From Lachnospiraceae bacterium MD329 (GTDB taxonomy: Bacteria; Bacillota; Clostridia; UBA1381), in the NCBI GenBank assembly GCA_010206265.1, contig VIQV01000029.1, forward strand, positions 124,001-188,000: a stretch of 64,000 nucleotides of DNA, in the 5' to 3' direction. The position numbers were made by a program, and so were the translations under genes. Shown here piece by piece: positions 33,634-41,895 of this stretch. Below the pieces are notes generated by a model. The model worked only from the letters and a program-made list of their open reading frames with translations. It was not told the DNA's origin and did no database searches. Within the stretch, counting starts at the first letter, position 1; each line of letters opens with the position of its first letter.

Positions 33634-33816
33634 TATCTTTTTAAGATACTATAACATTAAAAATTTTTGCCGGTTTTAAACCGTTCCTTTAAGACACCTC
33701 GATTATATCATAAAAAGATACTCTTGTCAAGCATTTTTGTTTCTTTTTAAGATATTTAATATATTTTACAGATACTTTTCCGCTTAACTGCTTGATTTTT
33801 GTTGATTTTTATGATA
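33634..33816. promoter_or_regulatory. Operator array between repressor and particle operon
   Basis: A 15-base palindrome TATCTTTTTAAGATA is perfect at 33634-33648. Near copies: TATCATAAAAAGATA (33706-33720, inside the spacer of the minus-strand promoter), TTTCTTTTTAAGATA (33740-33754) and a weaker TTGATTTTTATGATA (33802-33816, over the repressor's own start region). Spacing and position are those of a phage repressor operator set. Confidence 0.75.
33702..33730 (-). promoter_or_regulatory. Consensus promoter of the particle operon
   Basis: On the minus strand TTGACA (33730-33725), 17-base spacer, TATAAT (33707-33702). An operator palindrome occupies the spacer, so repressor binding would block polymerase. 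Transcript start near 33695, about 75 bases before the first gene. Confidence 0.85.
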
Positions 33817-33859
33817 CTATTAAAATATACAACTTACACAGATAAAAGGAGGAATTCCA

Positions 33860-34489
33860 ATGACAACGGGCGAAAGAATACGCCGTCTGCGCAAGGAACA
33901 CGGACTGACACAAGAGGAGCTTGGCGCAAAAATCGGTGTACAGAAAGCAGCCATACAAAAATACGAAAAAGGCACAGTAACAAATATTAAGCGCGATTCA
34001 CTTATAAAGCTGGCGCAGATTCTTGATACAACCCCCGAATACCTTCTCGGCTGGGACAATGCCCCTGCCAATGTTGAGGCGGTGGACGAAAGCGAATTTG
34101 TAAATATACCGATTATAGGCAGGGTTGCGGCAGGCGTTACCTGCTTTGCGGAAAACAATATTACAGGTTATGAGCCTGTAATGCGGAGTGACCTCTCACA
34201 CGGTGAGCAGTATGCGTTTTTACGGGTAGTCGGCGACAGTATGTACCCTGTATTTATGGAAGGCGACCTCGTGCTTGTACGCTGTCAGACCTCAGTTGAC
34301 AGCGGCAGTTATGCGGTAGTCACAATTGATGATGAAGACGGTGTTGTAAAAAAAGTAGTTTATGACAGGGACTTTATCGAACTTCAGTCAATTAACCCTA
34401 TGTATCCGCCGCGCAGGTTTGAAGGCGAGGAAGTTTTACGTATACGTGTTTTCGGACTTGTTAAAGAAATAAAGCGAAAATTCCGATAA
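33860..34489 (+). CDS. LexA/CI-like repressor with self-cleavage domain
   Basis: 209 residues. Helix-turn-helix of the XRE type at about 5-60 (LTQEELGAKIGVQKAAIQKY), then an S24 peptidase domain: cleavage site Ala91-Gly92 in GRVAAGVT, nucleophile Ser127 in VVGDSMYP and the general-base Lys at about 164 in GVVKKV. All parts needed for RecA-stimulated self-cleavage are present, so DNA damage should release repression. It faces away from the particle operon with the operator array between them. AAAGGAGG precedes the ATG. Confidence 0.93.
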   Translation: MTTGERIRRLRKEHGLTQEELGAKIGVQKAAIQKYEKGTVTNIKRDSLIKLAQILDTTPEYLLGWDNAPANVEAVDESEFVNIPIIGRVAAGVTCFAENNITGYEPVMRSDLSHGEQYAFLRVVGDSMYPVFMEGDLVLVRCQTSVDSGSYAVVTIDDEDGVVKKVVYDRDFIELQSINPMYPPRRFEGEEVLRIRVFGLVKEIKRKFR

Positions 34490-34553
34490 AATGGAACAAA
34501 ACCGCATAAAATAACGTCTAATTATATATACGGTAAAAAGGAGAAAAACAATA

Positions 34554-35804
34554 TTGTACCAATATAAAACACTTTCAAACGGCATACGTGTTGTTGCAGA
34601 AAAAATCACATATCTTAAATCAATTTCAATCGGTGTATGGGTTGGAAACGGTTCAAGATACGAAAACAAAAATGAAAATGGTATTTCTCATTTTATTGAG
34701 CATATGCTGTTTAAGGGAACACAAATCCGAACCGCGGCACAAATTGCTCACGAGATTGATTCTGTAGGCGGTCAGCTTGACGCGTTTACAACGCGTGAAT
34801 ATACCTGTTTTTACACAAAAACGCTTGACGAGCATATCCCGATTGCGCTAGATGTGCTTTCGGATATGATGTACAATCCGCGTCTTGACGAATCGGATAT
34901 GTCGCTTGAAAGACAGGTTATAAAGGAAGAAATACGAATGTATGAGGACAGTCCCGAAGACCTTGTCTATGACCTTTCTTCATATGCCGTATGGGGTGAT
35001 ACTCCAATGGGCAGAACAATTCTCGGCACATATGAAAGTCTTGACGGAATAACTCCTGATATAATGCGTTCTTTTATGAATAATCATTACACAAGCGCAA
35101 ATACTATAATATCGGTATCCGGCAATTTTGACGATACATTTTTTGATTTGCTTGAAAAGTATTTCGGTACACGGAAAATGCCCGATACACTTCCGCCTCT
35201 TCCCGACGCGCCTTATCTTGCAGGCAGAAATATTGTAAAGAGCAAGGATATTGAGCAAATTCAGCTCGTCGCAACCTTTAAGGGTATAGACGTTATGGAC
35301 GAGAGCGTGTACGACCTGCTTGTATTTAACAATATATTCGGCAGCGGAATGTCGTCACGGCTTTTTCAGAATATCCGTGAAAAGCGCGGACTTGTGTATT
35401 CAATAAACGCAGGGCATAGCGCGTATATCGGTACGGGCGTATTTGATATTGCGGCAGGTATGAGCCCCTCAGGACTGAAAGAGGTCACGTCGCTGATTTC
35501 ACAGGAAATACGGACTGTTAAGCGCGATAAGCTGACGGCAGACGAAATTTCAAAAGCCAAGGAGCAGTTAAAAGGAAATTATATTCTTTCGGGTGAAAGC
35601 ACGGGCGCAAGAATGCAGGGCGCAGGACGTTCACTTCTGCTCGGCAAACCGATTCATACGCAAGAGGAAGTAATCAAAAAAATAGAGGCTGTAAATATCG
35701 ACTCCGTGGGCGATATTATAGACCGTGTACTTGATTCAAGTACATTATGCGTATCAGCCGTAGGACCTGTAGACAATATAGACGGAATATTTGACATAAA
35801 TTAG
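34554..35804 (+). CDS. M16 family (insulinase-type) zinc protease
   Basis: 416 residues from a TTG start, about ten bases after AAGGAG. The inverted zinc motif HFIEHMLFKGT (HxxEH, about residue 48) and the downstream Glu are present. Length and sequence match the YmxG/processing-peptidase subfamily common in Firmicutes, whose substrates are mostly unknown. No signal peptide; cytoplasmic. Monocistronic. Confidence 0.9.
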   Translation: MYQYKTLSNGIRVVAEKITYLKSISIGVWVGNGSRYENKNENGISHFIEHMLFKGTQIRTAAQIAHEIDSVGGQLDAFTTREYTCFYTKTLDEHIPIALDVLSDMMYNPRLDESDMSLERQVIKEEIRMYEDSPEDLVYDLSSYAVWGDTPMGRTILGTYESLDGITPDIMRSFMNNHYTSANTIISVSGNFDDTFFDLLEKYFGTRKMPDTLPPLPDAPYLAGRNIVKSKDIEQIQLVATFKGIDVMDESVYDLLVFNNIFGSGMSSRLFQNIREKRGLVYSINAGHSAYIGTGVFDIAAGMSPSGLKEVTSLISQEIRTVKRDKLTADEISKAKEQLKGNYILSGESTGARMQGAGRSLLLGKPIHTQEEVIKKIEAVNIDSVGDIIDRVLDSSTLCVSAVGPVDNIDGIFDIN

Positions 35805-35934
35805 CAAAAATAATTAAATTTATATAAATTTTTCAAAAAATGCTTGCAATTTACTTACATTTGTAATATCCTATGTTCAGTGGGTTGCTAATTACAATTC
35901 TGAAGGATTTAATTATGGAAAGGGTGAGAGAAAG

Positions 35935-36186
35935 ATGGAATTTAACGAAACAATGAAAATCAACTTAGAATTCGACAAGGCTCAGGAAGTCCGAGAAACA
36001 GTCGCTAAAGTTTACGAGGCTCTGAAAATCAAAGGTTATGACCCAATAAGCCAGATAGTCGGATATATCCTTTCGGGTGACCCGACTTACATAACCAGCT
36101 ATAACGGAGCAAGAGGTCTTATTGTTAAAATCGAACGCGACGAACTTCTGGAGGAGTTTGCAAAAACTTATATAAACACGCTTTAA
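35935..36186 (+). CDS. ireB: IreB family regulatory protein (UPF0297)
   Basis: 83 residues: [13 protein letters not shown] and [20 protein letters not shown] match IreB, a small dimer phosphorylated by PASTA serine/threonine kinases and linked to cephalosporin tolerance in enterococci. AAGGGTGAGAGAAAG precedes the ATG. The usual ruvX and yrzB partners do not follow. A terminator comes five bases after the stop. Confidence 0.94.
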   Translation: MEFNETMKINLEFDKAQEVRETVAKVYEALKIKGYDPISQIVGYILSGDPTYITSYNGARGLIVKIERDELLEEFAKTYINTL

Positions 36187-36191
36187 AAAAT

Positions 36192-36219
36192 AGGACTGTT
36201 AGCTTACTGCAACAGTCCT
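36192..36219. terminator. Bidirectional terminator after ireB
   Basis: AGGACTGTT / AACAGTCCT with a ten-base loop. TTTGTTTT follows on the plus strand and ATTTTTT on the minus strand, so it can also end minus-strand transcripts from the RNA region to its right. Confidence 0.85.
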
Positions 36220-36227
36220 TTGTTTTG

Positions 36228-36361
36228 TTGTTAAAAGAGGGCAGAATGAGAGAACCCCCGCTGTAAAACGGGGGTTCAATGCAATACATACTTAAATAAA
36301 ATTCCTATATTAAATTGTAATGTAAGCCGACATACTTACGTTCTCTGCCCTCCTTTAACAA
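36228..36361 (-). ncRNA. Structured 134-base element with paired ends (RNA or MITE-like)
   Basis: The ends are inverted repeats: TTGTTAAAAGAGGGCAGA on the left and the complement of TTGTTAAAGGAGGGCAGA on the right. Inside is a strong hairpin GAACCCCCG/CGGGGGTTC (36253-36279, loop about nine bases). Where the arms differ, the minus-strand RNA has a G-U pair and the plus-strand RNA an A-C mismatch, which favours a minus-strand RNA. No ORF. It lies between two terminators. A short inverted-repeat mobile element is the alternative. Confidence 0.4.
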
Positions 36362-36519
36362 TAAAAAATGCGCAGCCGAAGCTACGCATAAAAATACATA
36401 GCTCGACTTTGTTGCGACACAAAATATCGTACAATACATTAAGTATGCAGATTTGAGCCTGTATTTTTAACAAAAAAAATACACACTTAAACGTACTATA
36501 CAATATTCTTTTGTGTCGC
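36362..36519 (-). ncRNA. Candidate noncoding RNA with a long near-perfect stem
   Basis: On the minus strand a promoter (TTTACA-17-TATAAT, 36554-36526) is followed by an RNA starting near GCGACACAAAAG. The first 36 or so bases pair with 36413-36450 in an almost unbroken stem; differences between the arms are G-U pairs on the minus strand. The tip holds small hairpins (TATTTTT/AAAAATA). A terminator ATGCGTAGC-TTCG-GCTGCGCAT (36389-36368) with TTTTTT follows. Length is about 158 bases, no ORF. A rod shape as in 6S RNA is possible, but I do not recognise a known family. Confidence 0.6.
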
Positions 36520-36554
36520 AAATATATTATATCATATAATTTAATATTTGTAAA
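36511..36554. promoter_or_regulatory. Overlapping divergent promoters
   Basis: Minus strand: TTTACA (36554-36549), 17 bases, TATAAT (36531-36526), for the RNA at 36362-36519. Plus strand: TTGTGT (36511-36516), 18 bases, TATAAT (36535-36540), for the gene at 36585. They overlap, so the two transcripts may compete. Confidence 0.65.
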
Positions 36555-36584
36555 GAAAAAAATACCAAGCGAAAGGAATAAACT

Positions 36585-37676
36585 ATGGAAACAACAAAAA
36601 TCAGTGATTACAGCGGTTCAACGCTTTTGGGAATGAACGGCGGTATGGTCGAAAGTCCCGACGGTCAGCATATCATTTACGCTCGCAAGGCGGATTTAAC
36701 AAAACCCGAAACAGAAATATGGATATGTGACCACAATCTCAGTAACCACAAAAAAGTTTTTGACGTTTTATGCGGTAACCATAACGGTCCTTCCGCAACC
36801 TTCATAACCGATTCATTAATCGTATTCCGCGATAATGATAACGGTCTGGCGTGTTTCCGCATTATGGACGCGGACACGGGCGAAATAAGGCATAAAATCA
36901 TTGCAAAAGAAAGTCACTGCGCTCAAAACGGTAAATACCCGTTTTCAATATCGTCGGAATATCTCGGCAAAAATCCCGATTATCCCGAAATCAACTCGTG
37001 CGGAATTTATATTCTCGACGTTAAGACAGGTAAAATCACACTTGCGGCGACCGACAGCGACATTATTGAAATGGTACGTTCCCACGGTCTTACCCCGAAT
37101 GAATACACCGCGTCCGTAAGCCACGTACAGCTTAACCCGTCCGCGACATCGGTTATGATGAGGCTCGGCGTTGAAGAATGTCCCGTATTCGGCGCGCTCG
37201 GCTGTATTGACCTCAATACACGCAAAACATACGTTATTCCCGACAAGCCCGTACACCAGCTCTGGTTTGACGACAACACATATATGGCGACACGTCAGTT
37301 TAATCAGGGTAAGCATATTGAGATGGAAACAAGCTATATCGCGCGTTTTTCAAAGGAGGGCGAAGAACTGGAGATTCTCGGCGGAATATCCAATCATATG
37401 GACGCAAGTTCCGACAGACGTTTTTTTGCAGGCGACCGCTGTTACCCCCACTATGCCCCAAATGTGTATCTCTATAAGCGCGGAAATAAAAACCCAATCG
37501 CAGTATTTGAAATACCGCACGACGAGCATACGACGTGGAAACTACAGGTACACCCAAATCCGTCCTTCTCGCGCGACGGTAAGCGTCTGTATTTTAACCG
37601 CCAGTTAAAATCGGAAAACGGACAGTATAAAACAGAGGCAGTGTTTGCAGATATTAGTTCTATAGTTAAAAATTAA
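36585..37676 (+). CDS. Oligogalacturonate lyase-like (PL22-type) propeller protein
   Basis: 363 residues without a signal peptide. Repeated PD40/WD40-like strands (VESPDGQHIIYAR, VQLNPSATSVMMR, HPNPSFSRDGKRLYF) indicate a seven-bladed propeller. Conserved-looking His/Asp sites (SHVQLNP, SNHMDASSDRR, QVHPNPSFSRDG) resemble the manganese-binding face of PL22 oligogalacturonate lyases, which cut digalacturonate in the cytoplasm. The pectin genes elsewhere in the window support this, but the match is not strong enough to exclude another propeller family. Confidence 0.5.
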   Translation: METTKISDYSGSTLLGMNGGMVESPDGQHIIYARKADLTKPETEIWICDHNLSNHKKVFDVLCGNHNGPSATFITDSLIVFRDNDNGLACFRIMDADTGEIRHKIIAKESHCAQNGKYPFSISSEYLGKNPDYPEINSCGIYILDVKTGKITLAATDSDIIEMVRSHGLTPNEYTASVSHVQLNPSATSVMMRLGVEECPVFGALGCIDLNTRKTYVIPDKPVHQLWFDDNTYMATRQFNQGKHIEMETSYIARFSKEGEELEILGGISNHMDASSDRRFFAGDRCYPHYAPNVYLYKRGNKNPIAVFEIPHDEHTTWKLQVHPNPSFSRDGKRLYFNRQLKSENGQYKTEAVFADISSIVKN

Positions 37677-37677
37677 C

Positions 37678-37706
37678 TTGCAAAAAAATGCTTTTTTTGG
37701 TATACT
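37678..37706 (+). promoter_or_regulatory. Promoter of aroF-pheA-tadA
   Basis: TTGCAA (37678-37683), 17-base spacer, TATACT (37701-37706) with extended -10 (TGG). Confidence 0.7.
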
Positions 37707-37746
37707 AACTGTAATTAGTATTTTATAGGAAAGAGTGTGAGAAACA

Positions 37747-38769
37747 ATGATTATTATAATGAAAGATTCCGCATCAGCTAAGGATATTGACAGCGTTGAA
37801 AGACTGCTCGGCGAATTCGGTTTTCAGACTCACCCTATACAAGGTGAGAAAAAGACGGTAATAGGAGCAATAGGCGATAAACGTCTTTTAAGTATGAATC
37901 AAATTCTTACAATGGACGGCGTTGAAAACGTAGTCCCGATTATGAAACCTTATAAGCTTGCGTCAAAAGAACTGCATAAGGAACAGTCAGTAATTGAAAT
38001 CGGTCACGGAGTTACTGTCGGCGGTAAAGAACTTGCCGTATTTGCAGGTCCGTGCGCTATCGAAAGTCAGGAACAGTTTACTTCCGTTTCTGCCGCAGTA
38101 AAAGCGTCAGGCGCAAATATTCTGCGCGGCGGCGCGTTTAAACCGCGTTCTTCCCCGTATTCGTTTCAGGGACTTGAGGGCGACGGTCTTAAAATTATGT
38201 TTAACAGCGGTCAGGAGCTTGGTATGCCGATATGTACCGAAGTGCTTGATACGCGTGATGTTGAGCTTGTGGCAAAATACGCAGATGTTATGCAAATCGG
38301 CGCAAGAAATATGCAGAACTTTAAACTTCTGCGTGAAGTCGGCAAGTGTAATAAACCTATTTTGTTAAAACGCGGTCTTGCCTGCACTATGGAAGAATGG
38401 CTTATGGCAGCTGAATATATTATGTCTGAAGGCAATGAAAATGTAATACTTTGTGAAAGAGGTATCAGAACTTATGAAACCGCTACACGCAATACGTTTG
38501 ACCTAAGCGCAATCCCTGTATCAAAGGAATTGTCACATCTTCCTATTATTGCCGACCCGAGCCACGCAACAGGCACATATAAGTATGTACCTGCTGTTGC
38601 AAAGGGCGCAATTGCCGCAGGCGCGGACGGTCTTATGATTGAAGTTCACAACTGCCCTGAAAAAGCCGCCTCGGACGGTGAACAGTCGCTTACTCCCGAA
38701 CGCTTTGACAGACTTATGAAAGAACTTGACCCGATTGCAAAAGCTGTCGGTAAGACATTGTTAAAATAA
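37747..38769 (+). CDS. aroF: DAHP synthase (3-deoxy-7-phosphoheptulonate synthase)
   Basis: 340 residues. An N-terminal ferredoxin-like regulatory domain (about 1-70) precedes the barrel (about 85-340), with GAFKPRSSPYSFQG, VILCERGIRTYE and PIIADPSHATGTY as substrate and metal sites. This is the type I-beta DAHP synthase that joins phosphoenolpyruvate and erythrose-4-phosphate, the first step to aromatic amino acids. The regulatory domain usually mediates feedback inhibition. It heads an operon with pheA and tadA. Confidence 0.95.
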   Translation: MIIIMKDSASAKDIDSVERLLGEFGFQTHPIQGEKKTVIGAIGDKRLLSMNQILTMDGVENVVPIMKPYKLASKELHKEQSVIEIGHGVTVGGKELAVFAGPCAIESQEQFTSVSAAVKASGANILRGGAFKPRSSPYSFQGLEGDGLKIMFNSGQELGMPICTEVLDTRDVELVAKYADVMQIGARNMQNFKLLREVGKCNKPILLKRGLACTMEEWLMAAEYIMSEGNENVILCERGIRTYETATRNTFDLSAIPVSKELSHLPIIADPSHATGTYKYVPAVAKGAIAAGADGLMIEVHNCPEKAASDGEQSLTPERFDRLMKELDPIAKAVGKTLLK

Positions 38770-38788
38770 AGAAAGGATTTTTACACGA

Positions 38789-39601
38789 ATGTTAGGATAT
38801 TTAGGTCCAAGCGGTACCTTCTCACAGCAGGCGGCAATTGAATGGTCGCAGGGCCGCGAGGAAATAAAGGAATATTCAACGATTTTTTCCGCTATTCTCG
38901 CGGTTAAAAACGGTGATATAGACAGAGCGATTGTGCCGATTGAAAATTCAATAGACGGCAGTATAAACACAACTCTTGACGCGCTTGCGTTTGATGTTGA
39001 CCTGTTTATAACAGGTGAATATATCCTGCATATATGTGAAAATCTTATGGTTAAAAAGGGAGCAAAAAAAGAGGATATTAAAATTATTACCTCTCACCCT
39101 CAACCTATAGGACAGTGTTCCAGACTGCTTTCCCGTGAATTTGAAGATGTTAAAATCGAGTTTACCGACTCGTCTGCCGCCGCCGCGAAACGTGTCAGCG
39201 AAAGTGATGGTTCGATTGCCTGTATCGGCTCGCCTGCAGGCGCAGAACTTTACGGGCTTGATATTCTCTACCCCGACTGCGGTGACGACGCTAACAATTC
39301 AACCCGTTTTGTTATCATTGAAAAAACACCGGCAACAACTGTTTCTGAGCACGATAAAACTTCCGTTGTATTCGCGGTTGACAATAAGCCGGGGAGTCTT
39401 TACCGCGCGCTTGAACTGCTTGCAAAATCAAAAATAAATATGACAAGCATTGAATCTCGTCCTATGAAGGACAAGCTCGGCAAGTATGTATTTTTCATTG
39501 ACATTGACGGAAATATTGACGACGCGTCAATTTATTTCGCTCTTGACGAACTGCGGAGAAATACATATTTCTATAAATTTTTAGGTTCTTACGGGTATTG
39601 A
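38789..39601 (+). CDS. pheA: Prephenate dehydratase
   Basis: 270 residues. MLGYLGPSGTFSQQAA opens the catalytic domain; the TRF motif is present in NNSTRFVIIEK (about 170-180). An ACT domain follows (about 190-270, ESRPMKDKLGKYVFFIDIDG), which normally binds phenylalanine for feedback control. It converts prephenate to phenylpyruvate. No chorismate mutase domain is fused. It follows aroF after 19 bases. Confidence 0.95.
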   Translation: MLGYLGPSGTFSQQAAIEWSQGREEIKEYSTIFSAILAVKNGDIDRAIVPIENSIDGSINTTLDALAFDVDLFITGEYILHICENLMVKKGAKKEDIKIITSHPQPIGQCSRLLSREFEDVKIEFTDSSAAAAKRVSESDGSIACIGSPAGAELYGLDILYPDCGDDANNSTRFVIIEKTPATTVSEHDKTSVVFAVDNKPGSLYRALELLAKSKINMTSIESRPMKDKLGKYVFFIDIDGNIDDASIYFALDELRRNTYFYKFLGSYGY

Positions 39602-39603
39602 TT

Positions 39604-40056
39604 ATGGACGAACGATTTATGAAAGAGGCACTGAGACAGGCAAAAAAAGCGGCGGATATAGGAGAAACGCCTGTCGGCGCGGTTATTGTGCGCGGCGCTG
39701 AAATTATCTCGCGCGGATATAACAGACGCGAAACGAAAAAAAACGCGCTCGGACACGCTGAAATTATCGCTATAAACAAAGCGTGTAAAAAACTCGGCGG
39801 CTGGCGGCTGCCGAAATGCGATATGTATGTAACGCTTGAGCCGTGCCCAATGTGCGCGGGCGCTATTATAAATTCAAGAATTGAAAATGTGTTTTTCGGC
39901 GCGTTTGATAAAAAATCAGGCTGTGCTGGTTCGGCAGTTGATTTGTTTGAACACGGTTTGTTTAATCATAATGTAAATGTCAGCGGCGGTATTATGGAAA
40001 CAGAATGTTCCCAAATACTTTCATTATTTTTTAAAGAATTACGCAGAAAAAAATGA
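39604..40056 (+). CDS. tadA: tRNA-specific adenosine deaminase
   Basis: 150 residues from ATG 39604, two bases beyond the pheA stop; the TTG at 39598 overlaps that stop. The zinc site HAEIIAINKA and PCPMCAGAII is complete, with the catalytic Glu in HAE. It converts adenosine 34 of tRNA-Arg(ACG) to inosine. Third gene of the aroF operon, ending at a shared terminator. Confidence 0.94.
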   Translation: MDERFMKEALRQAKKAADIGETPVGAVIVRGAEIISRGYNRRETKKNALGHAEIIAINKACKKLGGWRLPKCDMYVTLEPCPMCAGAIINSRIENVFFGAFDKKSGCAGSAVDLFEHGLFNHNVNVSGGIMETECSQILSLFFKELRRKK

Positions 40057-40080
40057 TGTACCTTTGAGGTACATCATTTT
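40050..40080. terminator. Bidirectional terminator between tadA and metY
   Basis: AAAATGATGTACC / GGTACATCATTTT with a short loop, lying between the two convergent stops. Confidence 0.88.
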
Positions 40081-40081
40081 C

Positions 40082-41350
40082 TTATTTACCGATACTTTTT
40101 AACGCATTGTCAAGGTCCTCGATAATATCGTCAATTTTTTCCAGTCCGACAGAAAAACGTATCATTCCTGCCTCAATTCCTGCCGCCGCAAGCTGTTCGT
40201 CCGTAAGCTGTCTGTGTGTTTCACTTGCCGGATGAAGTACGCACGTTCTTATGTCTGCAACGTGAACCTCGTTTGAGGCAAGCTTTAGCGCGTCCATAAA
40301 CTTCGCCGCCGCAGGACGTCCGCCCTTTATAATAAATGAAATTACACCGCTGCAGCCCTTTAAATACTTGTTTGCAAGCTCATAATCAGGACTGGATTTA
40401 AGCGCAGGATAAGAAACGCTCTCGACCATATCCGACTTTTCAAGGTACTCTGCAACCGCAAGTGCATTTTCACAATATTGTTTCATTCTGACTGGCAGTG
40501 TTTCCAAACCAAGATTTAATAAAAATGCCGAATGCGCCGCAGGATATACGCCGAAATCTCTCATAAGCTGCATTCTCGCCTTAATAATATACGCCATATT
40601 TCCATAAGACTTTGTATATGATATGCCGTGATACGATTCGTCAGGCTCGGTCAGTTCAGGGAATTTACCGTTCGTCCAGTCGAATTTTCCGCTGTCTACT
40701 ATTACCCCGCCTATCTGGATAGCGTGACCGTCCATATACTTGCTTGTGGAATGTATAATAATATCCGCGCCAAATTCAAACGGCTTACACAATATCGGAG
40801 TTGCAAATGTATTATCAACTATCATAGGCACACCCATTTCGTGCGCAATATCCGCAAACCTTTGAATGTCAAGCACCTTTAATGCAGGATTTGCAATAGT
40901 TTCACCGAATACAAGCTTTGTGTTCTCCTTAAATGCCGACTTTATCTCCTCATCTGACGAGCTTGGATCAACATAAATACATTCTATTCCAAGCTTTTTC
41001 AGAGTAAATGAGAATAAATTTATAGTACCGCCGTAAATTGTAGGCAGACTTACTATACTGTCGCCGGCGGAACAAATATTAAGTATTGACAATAAAGTCG
41101 CCGCCTGACCCGATGTCGTGCACATTGCTCCGACTCCGCCTTCAAGCTCTGCTATTTTCGTTTCCACTGCCATAACTGTTGGATTACCGAAACGCGAATA
41201 GCACAGCCCTTTTGTCGGGTCGTCAAATATAGCCGCAACCTCCGCGGCAGAATCGTACACATAAGTTGTACTTTGTACTATCGGAAGAACGCGCGGTTCT
41301 CCGTTTGCCGGTGTGTAGCCTGAATGCAGGCATTTTGTTTCATCTTTCAT
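40082..41350 (-). CDS. metY: O-acetylhomoserine sulfhydrylase-type enzyme
   Basis: 422 residues of the Cys/Met metabolism PLP family. The PLP lysine lies in STSKYMDGH (about residue 208), with SRFGNPTV near the N-terminus and TTSGQAATL. The long insert and the C-terminus match O-acetylhomoserine aminocarboxypropyltransferase (MetY), which makes homocysteine or methionine from O-acetylhomoserine and sulfide or methanethiol. Last gene of the long operon that begins with trmB; its start overlaps the NUDIX stop (ATGA). Confidence 0.9.
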   Translation of the reverse strand: MKDETKCLHSGYTPANGEPRVLPIVQSTTYVYDSAAEVAAIFDDPTKGLCYSRFGNPTVMAVETKIAELEGGVGAMCTTSGQAATLLSILNICSAGDSIVSLPTIYGGTINLFSFTLKKLGIECIYVDPSSSDEEIKSAFKENTKLVFGETIANPALKVLDIQRFADIAHEMGVPMIVDNTFATPILCKPFEFGADIIIHSTSKYMDGHAIQIGGVIVDSGKFDWTNGKFPELTEPDESYHGISYTKSYGNMAYIIKARMQLMRDFGVYPAAHSAFLLNLGLETLPVRMKQYCENALAVAEYLEKSDMVESVSYPALKSSPDYELANKYLKGCSGVISFIIKGGRPAAAKFMDALKLASNEVHVADIRTCVLHPASETHRQLTDEQLAAAGIEAGMIRFSVGLEKIDDIIEDLDNALKSIGK

Positions 41351-41892
41351 TTTATTACTTCCTTTCTCATATTATATGCTTTTAATATTGCTATAGCAGT
41401 TTTTGCGTCATATATCTTGTTATCCATAACCATCTGATATAATTCGTCCAGACTGTATTTTTTAACGTTTAAAAACTCACCGTCGTCTAAATTCTGTCCG
41501 ACAAAGCTCAGTCCGCGCGCAAGATAAATATTAAGTTTTTCTTCACAATAACCGGGTGTTGCAAAATACTCGCCCAGATGAATAAACTCTTCCGCTCTGT
41601 ACCCTGTTTCTTCGATAAGCTCACGCTTACCGCACTCCAGCGGGTCCTCACCGTATTCAAGCTTACCTGCAGGAATTTCAAGCATTATACTCCGCGCCGC
41701 AATTCTGTACTGCGACACCATAAACACCTGACCGTCATTATCAACGGCAATTATCCCAACGCCTCCCGAATGTCCGACAAGCTCACGGTCTGCAATCCGT
41801 CCGTCCTGCAATTCAACCTTTTCAAGACGTACATTAATTATTTTACCGTCATAAACCGTTTCACTTGAAATCGTTTTTTCTTCAAACTCCAT
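41347..41892 (-). CDS. nudF: ADP-ribose pyrophosphatase (NUDIX)
   Basis: 181 residues with a full NUDIX box (GKLEYGEDPLECGKRELIEE, about 92-111, then TGY). The N-terminal strand-swap region and the spacing match NudF-type ADP-ribose pyrophosphatases, which split ADP-ribose to AMP and ribose-5-phosphate. Complete. Three bases from the methyltransferase gene before it. Confidence 0.9.
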   Translation of the reverse strand: MEFEEKTISSETVYDGKIINVRLEKVELQDGRIADRELVGHSGGVGIIAVDNDGQVFMVSQYRIAARSIMLEIPAGKLEYGEDPLECGKRELIEETGYRAEEFIHLGEYFATPGYCEEKLNIYLARGLSFVGQNLDDGEFLNVKKYSLDELYQMVMDNKIYDAKTAIAILKAYNMRKEVIK

Positions 41893-41895
41893 ACC

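Noticed and set aside
21166-34553. tRNA-Thr as a prophage attachment site
   Set aside because: The tRNA lies next to the particle cluster, but no repeat of its 3' end is seen near 33.6-34.6 kb and there is no integrase.
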